A stretch of 64,000 nt of DNA from Epiperipatus broadwayi (taxonomy: Eukaryota; Onychophora; Udeonychophora; Euonychophora; Peripatidae). Made by a program: the position numbers and the translations under genes. Every line of letters starts with the position of its first letter. Position 1 is the stretch's first letter. The stretch spans positions 3,740,888 to 3,804,887 of the forward strand of contig JAQFVV010012397.1 in NCBI GenBank assembly GCA_028023455.1, written 5' to 3'. The notes under the pieces were generated by a model. The model had not been told where the DNA came from, searched no databases, and worked only from the letters and a program-made list of their open reading frames with translations. Shown here one piece after another: positions 36,285 through 44,189 of this stretch.

Positions 36285-36555
36285 TTAACTATATATATTG
36301 TAACAGTCAAGTTTGTACATTCGCGTAACAGAATTCAGAATCCAAGCAAAAGAGACCGAAGCTGACCAGACTAGGACTGTAACCTCCCGAGTCCGACCGC
36401 ACTTCAACTCGTAAGCCAGGACTCCAAGACTCAAGACCCTATGAATGACCACCTTGAACTTACATGTAGTATACCTCTTTCCACACGGCCGACATAGGTC
36501 ACGGAGAAGCAATGAGACTCATAACAAAAAATGGAATTTATTAACTATATATATT
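36285..36555 (-). mobile_element. SINE-like insertion with 15 bp target duplication
   Basis: A 241 bp segment (36300-36540), clearly richer in GC than its surroundings, is bracketed by the identical 15-mer ttaactatatatatt (36285-36299 and 36541-36555). Long target duplications of this kind are made by LINE-driven insertion. On the - strand the segment holds CGGCCGTGTGG (about 36495-36485), similar to a pol III box A, and about 34 bases on AGTTCAAGGTGG, similar to box B. That is the right spacing for a tRNA-derived SINE. An alternative is a solo LTR, since the segment can also be read with TG...CA ends, but the 15 bp duplication argues against it. Confidence 0.5.
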
Positions 36556-36790
36556 TAAAACTAATTAATGCATCGGAAATCACATATATAATATAGAGAA
36601 TTTTGAATTGGATTGAAATAAATAAGATCGAGATCAGAGTAATTTATTAAATTGTATGTTTATTTTTGCAGATTTAATTTGACGATTTTATCTATATTAT
36701 TCTTGCATTTTACAATTAAAATGCGCGTAGCATCTAACATTTTGGAGAGAGCTTTAACCTTCTCTCCTTACAATTAAAATTATTTTACAT

Positions 36791-37100
36791 TTGTTATTTT
36801 ATTTGATGAAGTTAAATATTGTTTTCATCATTTGCTTCATTATCTTACTGATCAGTCACTGCATTGTAGCTATGGGGCAGATTATGCTAATCCCTCTTAT
36901 TCATGGTTTTTCAGCTAAGCAATCATACGAAGCCTTGTTTTCACATCTATGGGAAACATTTAAAGTCAATTTTATCTATAATATTATCATTTCAAACTAT
37001 TGTACATGAGACCGAAACTAGCTCTTGAATATGTCAGACAATGGCTGAAACTTAATTTAAGGGAGGAAGAGTTGGCAACCAAAAGAACCAATGCACTATA
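36791..37100 (+). pseudogene. Possible MULE-type transposase fragment
   Basis: The open stretch 36791-37009 reads GQIMLIPLIHGFSAKQSYEA followed by LFSHLWETFK. Mutator-like transposases have, after the first catalytic aspartate, a QLxxIHG...xxPLVxAL..KxxxxYxxLF segment, which this resembles. Downstream frames read LREEELATKRTNAL (37060-37100). The catalytic residues themselves are not visible. The hydrophobic start (MKLNIVFIICFIILLISH) could also be taken for a signal peptide, but the transposase reading explains more. Confidence 0.35.
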
Positions 37101-39437
37101 GCGCTGGTAAACAGTTATAATAAATGTTGCTCTGCGGATGGATTAATATTTAGGGTTTTGTGATCAACACCGGAGCCCTATGACCGATCGCCATGCTGCT
37201 AAAGAGGGTTGGGGTAGCTAACACTATTGCCTGGAATTTGACGTCAGGTCTTATTCGTGTGCGACCCAAGGAGTGTAAGAGGGATGGCCATTCCGAGTCC
37301 CATCTTAAGGAAACATGCAACATAACGAGAAAGTTTAAATGTATAATAAAATTATCACATCCGCCAAGCAAAAGAGTTGAAATCATTTAATATTTAGCCA
37401 CGAGAACGATAGCTAAACAGTGGAATCATTAGCGCCAACTCTAATATAGCATTTTTAATATCATATGCTATACGTGGGCGTACTTTTAAATATTCTTTGC
37501 TTTCTAGTTTCAATCTCAAATGACACATTTGATTACGCGATTAATTAATAAAACAAAAAAAAAGGGGGAAAAAGTATATTTGGAGGGCTTTTACAAAATG
37601 AAATAGATAAAAATATACTTATTCAAGGCTCGGATATTGCTTAGTGAAAATTAAATTGAAATTTACTTTGGGCTAAAACAAGATTCCCATTTTAAAATTG
37701 CCAACAAATAATTAAATAATCAAGGTCAAAATAATACTCAGCACATAGCCAATTCTTAACAGTTATTTAAGAGGGTTTCGAAACAGCGTGCATTAAGCTA
37801 CGATAAATAATTATTAAATGAAGAGGGGTCATTCTCTCTTCTCTCTATTATTAATATTGAATGCCCGCTGTTTCGAGGCATTAGCATAGAATTTATATTT
37901 TAAAATAAAAAATAAAGAAACCATAGTCACAACTGCAGTGAGAAAATTGAAAATATAATTATTTAGTTAGGAAACATTAGAAAGTAGGTCAGAATCATCT
38001 AATTAAATTTAAGAATAAAATTTACATTTAGCAATTTACTTGAATTCAAGATTTTAGAATTAAAATACATTTTATAAGTCTAGACTTAAAGAAAAATTAA
38101 TATATTGAACTGCAGTTAGAAATGGTGAGGTTACCGGTCATCTTGTAGTACTTGAGCTGGAGTTACGGGAGTCTTTGTGGCGGCTTGCGGCATCATCTTC
38201 TTCCCATTGTTAGAGCGGAGCTGTTACGGCGGCATACTGGTGATGGTAGTTTTAGGATGGAAGTAAAGGCCCATCGCCTTCACTCTGGAGCTTAGCCAAG
38301 GCTGCCTGTTTTAGCCCGACATTTTCTCTCGCACAGTTTTAAAAATTATTGTCTTAACTGGATGTCAAAATGTTCACGGTTGCTTTTGGTTCAGGATACA
38401 CGCTGGATTCCAAAGCTTAACGATGATCAAAGAGGGCAAAACTTCACCGATGTAGCATTCAAGCTGTAAAGATTTCACAGATTCAAAGCGGTCAAGGTTT
38501 CCCAAAAAGTAAAGTTCTAAGATGGCTCCTCCACTTTACATGGCCTTTTTAAATGATCCCCTTATCAGCCCACACACCTTGGAATTTCATCTCCATCAAG
38601 ATTACAAAATTTTTAATTTGCTTATGAAATTAGTGGTTGACTTCAAACATGCTGACATTCCTTTTAGGTGTTATTACTTTTCTCTGATTATCAACTTTTA
38701 ATTAAATCGAATTTTAATCAGTTTAATCCGATATTAGATTTTATTTTTAATTAGTCAGGAATTTTGTTCTGATTTTATAATTTATGTGTAAAATCCCTGC
38801 TGTAAACATATTTTTAATTAGCGAGGTCTCCAAAATAATTTAGAATCAATTAGCTAGATTATTTTAAAATTGGCTTTTCTCTTTAGAAACCTAAGGCAGG
38901 TGTGGCATATACTGATACAATTGTTTACAGCAAAAACTTTACTAAACTTTTAATTCTCCGAAAATACTTTTATTTTTAGAAAAAAAAATCCTTTTTCTTT
39001 TTAAAAAGAAACTTGTCAGCACATTTGCAATCAATCACCCTTTCAATGTGTTTTTACATTAAATTGGTTTATAATAAAAATGAAACTTAAAATTTAATAA
39101 ATATTTTAATCATGCCACTATGCTATATATGTATATTCAATATAGGTGGATTATATTCCCACATACGAATTTAAGTAATAAATTAATAAATTGACGCTAC
39201 ATTATTACTGTTTAAAAATATTACGCGATAAAATTATACACTATAACTCTGGCAATACTATTCACTTATAGCGTTCTTTCGTATGTGCGTATATAATGCT
39301 GTTTATATAGCCGTGATTGCAATTTTTAGCTTACAAATCTTAATTTAGACTTATTAAACAGGTTTGAACTTAGCACAGACGAGTGGGTTATTAGGATGGT
39401 TGGTGAAACGGTGAGGGACTTGAAGACAACAGTTTCA
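37101..39437. other. GC-richer tract without recognised gene
   Basis: Parts of this interval (37080-37330 and 38100-38560) are clearly less AT-rich than anything nearby. Open frames exist on both strands at 37150-37390 but match no family. Stretches such as gaggtctccaaaataattta and many short ORFs give no consistent coding signal. It may be the interior or LTR of a retroelement whose partner lies outside, or an old exon-bearing region. Confidence 0.35.
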
Positions 39438-39885
39438 ATATTGTACCTATATTGATATAGGCACATATAATTTTTATCTAAAATTATTATTAAAGTAATC
39501 TTTCGTAAAAGAAAAACATAAAATTAAATGTTGAAGAGTTTATTCAGTTTGTTTTAGAAAAAGATAGGAATTAAATAGTTTTTATTAGTATTCATAAAAA
39601 TATAAATATACAAATCTCTTTTCATTCAAGTTTAATTAAAGAAAAAATAATGTTAAAACTAATATATGTGCGATTGTCAACAATAAAATAAATGTTATTA
39701 TAAATAAATGGAAGTTAAAGAAGATTATCATTAAAAAACACGGCAATGGCTATTATTAATTAAAATATAAAACAACATCTCTGCATGGCTATTACTAATT
39801 AAGCAATCTTCCAAAACACATTAATTGATAAGGAATTTGACAACAAATCTTTGCCGGAGATATCAGAAAGACAACAAGGCGCATG

Positions 39886-39894
39886 TATAAATAG
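39886..39894 (+). promoter_or_regulatory. TATA box of the 5' LTR
   Basis: TATAAATAG, conserved at 43057-43065 in the 3' LTR, about 445-455 bp from the LTR start. It is the best core promoter motif in the window. Confidence 0.6.
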
Positions 39895-40933
39895 ACCTTT
39901 TTTATCGGACAGTAAAGCATTCCACAAATTAATTGAGAGAGTGCAGTTCGGAAATTAATTGAGTCAGTTAAAAAACAAAATGCAGTGCTGAGAATATTTT
40001 GGAATGCACGTTCACCTCCAGCCCAGATGTCTGAGAAAACAGCAGATCTGCCCGTGAAATAATGTCAGCTTAACATCTTAGAAAATCTCCGTCAGTATCT
40101 AATTGTCTCCGATAGTAATACTCGTGAAAATCAGGAAACTCAGCAAGGAAACGTCCCAGCCAGCTGGAAGCATTCATACTGGAAGCATTCATACTGGAAG
40201 AAACAACAAACAAGAAGAAAACAAAGTGTTAAATCTACGTTCAAAATCCTAGGTAAAACATTTGCTTATTTTCATTTATACTATAATAGCCATTGCATTT
40301 CATTAATTCATGTGAATCCTCCAAGAGTCTAATTATATGAACTCGATATCATACATAAATGAACTATTGATATGTGTGTGATTAAATTTCAAATGCTATG
40401 TAGTCCTTTATTATCATTATTATGTGTGTGCATGAGATAATATGTGTGTGGTCATTATATCAATATTTATTAGTTAAATTAGAATGTTTTGTTATTAAAT
40501 CTATAGGAATGTTTAAACTATTTAGAAATGTTAATTTAAAATATGCGTGTGTTTTATTAGAATTATAAAATGTTTAAATTTAGTAAATAAATGTTAGTTA
40601 ATAAATTATCTTTAAAATTAAACTATATTTGTCGGTCAATTCTTTTTATCAATTCTTTTTAACAAGTTCTTTTATTATTTTTTTTGGTCACTAATTGGGT
40701 ATAATCTATTAGTGATTACAGACAGCTGAGCTAGTCATGGATTTAAGCATTGGGTTAGTGGCCATTGCTCAAAGTGCATTATTTATTCATCCTTGAATAG
40801 ATAGCTGGTGTCCGTGTTTATACACAAACAAAAAAAAGTGCTTTGGATGTGGTGTTCAACTCAACAGCCGAGAAGAAGCTATGTCCTGGAAATGTAACAT
40901 TAGTTATATACTTTATAGCTATAGTTTGGGCAT

Positions 40934-40986
40934 ACATACTCTCCGAGTATGTTCTTCTCTGCCTAAGAGACCGGTGATTCGAATCC
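40934..40986 (+). other. tRNA-like double hairpin plus box B near the LTR end
   Basis: ACATACT-CTCCG-AGTATGT is a perfect 7 bp stem (40934-40952). It is followed by TCTCT-GCCTA-AGAGA, a perfect 5 bp stem (40956-40970), then GATTCGAATCC (40976-40986), one base from the tRNA box B consensus. Upstream TAGCTATAGTTTGG resembles box A. Taken together this resembles the anticodon arm, long variable arm and T arm of a class II tRNA. The acceptor and D stems do not close. In the 3' LTR the first hairpin and box B are unchanged, while the second stem has one mismatch (AAAGA). Confidence 0.4.
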
Positions 40987-41008
40987 ACACATTCGAATAC
41001 GGTTCAAA

Positions 41009-41035
41009 TGGCTAGACCCAACTTGGGGCTGAACC
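41009..41035 (+). other. Primer binding site, tRNA-Lys-like and extended
   Basis: TGGC, then four bases, then CCCAACTTGGGGCT and GAACC. The complement of the tRNA-Lys 3' part is TGGCGCCCAACGTGGGGCTC followed by GAACCC. The match, with small indels, therefore continues past the usual 18 bases into the T arm. It lies two bases from the LTR end. Confidence 0.6.
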
Positions 41036-41343
41036 TAAGAAACAATAGTAAAGAAATACTTTGTTCTTGTTGAAAATAAAAATCTAAAAAGTTAAATTGC
41101 GTATGTAAAAGTGTTTTAATTTAAAAAAAAAGAATTGACCGAAAACTTTTTTTTTTCGAAATGAAAAGAGATTTTGACATTTATGCTATCAAATCAGAGA
41201 CAGCTGATATTTGGGCGGAGTTAAAGCATTAGATCGGGTTGAAAAATGGACAAAAGGGGTGGTCAGCGTGTGTTTCCGTTTTACTCAGAAATAAATAAAT
41301 AAGCCATATATTAAATTTAGTGAAATAAAATATTGTTTTAAAA

Positions 41344-41460
41344 ATGGAAAGAGAAAGAGATGAAATGAATTTTAATCAAGAAATAGAAGTGAGAATATGG
41401 AGTATGATTTATATTATAAAATTAGTAGAAAGAAAGAAGGAACTGCCTGACATAGCTTAA
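41344..41460 (+). pseudogene. Short ORF in the leader of LTR element 2
   Basis: ATG at 41344 opens 38 codons (starting MERERDEMNFNQEIEVRIW) and ends at a TAA. It is charged and sits where gag would begin. It may be a gag relic or chance. Confidence 0.25.
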
Positions 41461-41805
41461 AAGTTAGTAATCGGGCGGAATAGTAAAGGAAATAAACAAA
41501 AAGGACCGGAAATGGACTATGAGTCTAATATAATTATTTTGACGTAGGTGAAAAGCCTGAATTGGAATTTCGCTATTTAAAATGATGGATTGTTTTGTCA
41601 GATAATAATAATGGAGGCTTCGCAAAATAAAAGATTTTTTTTCTCCACGCACATATTAATTAAGGAAATGTTCGTAAATAAACAGTTCAAATAAATAAAA
41701 AATCAAGTTAAATAAATGGGTCAAATTAATGATATAAAAGTAAAAGTTGTAGATTTAAATAAATGAATAAAATAATGGAAATACATAAAATAAAAACAAG
41801 TTAAA

Positions 41806-41950
41806 TAAATATGTAAATTGATGTCCGTGGTAGTTTAGAATAGTATTGTAAGTTAAATAAATATGTAAGATAATGTTCGTAATAGTTCAGAATAATATAA
41901 ATAAATATGTTAAAGTAATGTTCTTGTGTATTTAAAATAATATTGTAGGA
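41806..41950 (+). repeat. Degenerate tandem repeat in the interior of LTR element 2
   Basis: About 2.5 units of roughly 60 bp, each with aaataaatatgt(a/t)a, a gatgtccgt/taatgttcgt segment and ttcagaataatat or similar. Confidence 0.6.
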
Positions 41951-42158
41951 TTAGTGATAAATAATATAAAGTCAATCTAAGTTATATTAGGAGTGTATAA
42001 GGGTTTGAATCTAAAGGAATGAGGGTAGTATAGAAGTGTTTTAGTTAAGGTTAAGTTTAAAGCTCTCGACTGGATAAATTCTAGTACCCGCAACGGATTG
42101 GCTGGGATCATTCCTCTTTTAAAAAGTGCACTGGCAACAACCAGAGTAAGTCATACCT

Positions 42159-42346
42159 CGTTTTTCAAAGCGTAAGTCAGAAATGGACAGTTGAAAATTT
42201 CTGCCATTGCAGCTGCTTAGTCAAAGTCCGATCAAGAGAATCGGCAATCGTTTTCCAGGGCGTAAGTCGAAAATGGACAGTTGAAATTCCTACCATTTGC
42301 AGCCACCTTTTCTTAGTCAAAGTCCGATCAAGAGAATCGGCAGCCG
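42159..42346 (+). repeat. 90 bp tandem duplication in the interior of LTR element 2
   Basis: Units at 42159-42248 and 42249-42346 share cgtaagtc, aaatggacagttgaaa, and tcaaagtccgatcaagagaa. The region is GC-richer than the rest of the interior. A 66-codon open frame on - (42377-42177) is a by-product of the duplication. Confidence 0.85.
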
Positions 42347-42581
42347 AAGCTTCATTTACAAAAGATCCCTGTGCCACAAATTTAGTTTGTCCTCGTGGTC
42401 ATTATCCAGGATGAACATTGTAAACAATGTTACCAGCATAGAAAGAAGAAAAGCATAATTGGAGATTGCCCTTAGTATGGAAAGAAAAAGATATAAAAAA
42501 AAGGCAAATTTAGAAGAAATAATAAATTAATATTTAATGTTGTCAGAGATAAAATGGTCAAAAATGACACATTTTACTCTC

Positions 42582-42595
42582 AAAAGGAAGGATGG
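42582..42595 (+). other. Polypurine tract of LTR element 2
   Basis: AAAAGGAAGGATGG stands just before TGTAA at 42596 and TGTACC at 42601. It is unclear whether the 3' LTR begins at 42596 (directly after the tract) or at 42601 (matching the 5' LTR start). Confidence 0.65.
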
Positions 42596-42600
42596 TGTAA

Positions 42601-44177
42601 TGTACCTATATTGATATAGGCACGTATAATTTTTATCTAAAATTATTATTAAAGTAATCTTTCATAAAAGAAAAACATAAAATTAAATGTTGAAGAGTTT
42701 ATTCAGTTTGTTTTAGAAAAAGATAGGAATTAAATAGTTTTTATTAGTATTCGTAAAAATATAAATATACAAATCTCTTTTCATTCAAGTTTAATTAAAG
42801 AAAAAATAATGTTAAAACTAATATATGTGCGATTGTCAACAATAAAATAAATGTTATTATAAATAAATGGAAGTTAAAGAAGATTATCAATAAAAAACAC
42901 GGCAATGGCTATTATTAATTAAAATATAAAACAACATCTCTGCATGGCTATTACTAATTAAGCAATCTTCCAAAACATGTTTATCAAAGGATTAATTGAT
43001 AAGGAATTTGACAACAGATCTTTGCCGGAGATATCAGAAAGACAACAAGGCGCAGGTATAAATAGACCTTTTTTATCGGGCAGTAAAGCATTCCACAAAT
43101 TAATTGAGAGAGTGCAGTTCGGAAATTAATTGAGTCAGTTAAAAAACAAAATGCAGTGCTGAGAATATTTTGGAACACATGTTCACCTCCAGCCCAGATG
43201 TCTGAGAAAACAGCAGATCTGCCCATGAAATAATGTCAGCTTAACATCTTAGAAAATCACCGTCAGTATCTAATTGTCTCCGATAGTAATACTCGTGAAA
43301 ATCAGGAAACTCAGCAAGGAAACATCCCAGCTGGCTGGAAGCATTCATACTGGAACCATTCATACTGGAAGAAACAACAAACAAGAAGAAAACAAAGTGT
43401 TAAATCTACGTTCAAAATCCTAGGTAAAACATTTGCTTATTTTCGTTTATACTGTAATAGCCATTGCATTTCATTAATTCGTGCGAATCCTCCAAGAGTC
43501 TAATTATATGAACTCGATATCATACATAAATGAACTATTGATATGTGTGTGATTAAATTTCAAATGCTATGTAGTCCTTTATTATCATTATTATGTGTGT
43601 GCATGAGATAATATGTGCGTGGTCATTATATCAATATTTATTAGTTAAATTAGAATGTTTTGTTATTAAATCTATAGGAATGTTTAAACTATTTAGAAAT
43701 GTTAATTTAAAATATGCGTGTGTTTTATTAGAATTATAAAATGTTTAAATTTAGTAAATAAATGTTAGTTAATAAATTATCTTTAAAATTAAACTATATT
43801 TGTCGGTCAATTCTTTTTATCAATTCTTTTTAACAAGTTCTTTTATTAATTCTTTTGATCACTAATTGGGTATAATCTATTAGTGATTACAGACAGCTGA
43901 GCTAGTCGTGGATTTAGGCATTGGGTTAGTGGCCATTGCTCAAAGTGCATTATTTATTCATCCTCGAATAGATAGCTGGCACCCGTGTTTATACACAAAC
44001 AAAAAAAAGTGCTTTGGATGTGGTATTCAACTCAACAGCCGAGAAGAAGCTATGTCCTGGAAATGTAACATTTGTTATATACTTTATAGCTATCGTTTGG
44101 GCATACATACTCTCCGAGTATGTTCTTCTCTGCCTAAAAGACCGGTGATTCGAATCCACACATTTGAATATGGTTCA
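42601..44177 (+). repeat. 3' LTR of LTR element 2
   Basis: Collinear with the 5' LTR. Main differences are an extra stretch near 42978-42990 (tgtttatcaaagg, a short duplication-like insertion) and scattered substitutions. TATA box at 43057-43065. Confidence 0.93.
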
Positions 44178-44189
44178 ATATATATATAA
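43908..44189 (+). CDS. LTR-internal ORF with CX2C-X14-CX2C
   Basis: A 93-codon open frame (ATG at 43908) inside the 3' LTR, running 12 bases past its end. Residues include KKKCFGCG and WKCNICY, giving two CX2C pairs 14 residues apart (codons 44010-44021 and 44064-44075), the spacing of a small zinc-binding fold. In the 5' LTR the same frame has lost the start codon (TTG-type change) and has a stop where RIDSW is encoded, and the last CX2C has become CNIS. So the frame is not conserved between the two copies. Function unknown. It may be a relic exon, or chance, since the same DNA holds the tRNA-like motif. Confidence 0.3.
   Translation: MDLGIGLVAIAQSALFIHPRIDSWHPCLYTNKKKCFGCGIQLNSREEAMSWKCNICYILYSYRLGIHTLRVCSSLPKRPVIRIHTFEYGSIYI

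Larger units (their letters stand above)
39442..41006 (+). repeat. 5' LTR of LTR element 2
   Basis: Collinear with 42601-44177. A strong TATA box (TATAAATAG) lies at 39886-39894 within gcatgtataaatagacc, so transcription likely starts near 39915-39925 and defines U3/R. A small tandem duplication (ggaagcattcatact) is at about 40167-40200. Near the 3' end are two hairpins and a box B-like motif, listed separately. Confidence 0.93.
39442..44177 (+). mobile_element. LTR element 2: non-autonomous LTR retrotransposon with non-coding interior
   Basis: Direct repeats of about 1.57 kb (39442-41006 and 42601-44177) are highly similar by eye and bracket 1.59 kb. Ends are TGTACC...GGTTCA, and ATAT flanks both sides (39438-39441, 44178-44181). 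A primer site follows the 5' LTR after two bases, and a purine tract precedes the 3' LTR. The interior has no gag, protease, RT or integrase signal, only short ORFs and tandem repeats, which fits the class called LARD. LTRs are closer to each other than those of element 1, so this insertion looks younger. Confidence 0.9.

Noticed and set aside
36285-36512. 75-codon - strand frame rich in Arg and Cys
   Set aside because: Runs across the SINE-like insertion and its target duplication; the composition is explained by the GC-richer insert.
37150-37390. Overlapping frames on both strands (78 and 65 codons)
   Set aside because: No motif in either, and mutual overlap makes at least one spurious; kept only as part of the unresolved GC-richer tract.
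40920-41006. A true class II tRNA gene at the end of the LTR
   Set aside because: The acceptor and D stems do not form and the outer T-stem pairs mismatch; only tRNA-like hairpins can be claimed.
42177-42377. 66-codon - strand frame with a repeated ADSLDRTLTK phrase
   Set aside because: Arises from the 90 bp tandem duplication inside LTR element 2 and does not extend beyond it.
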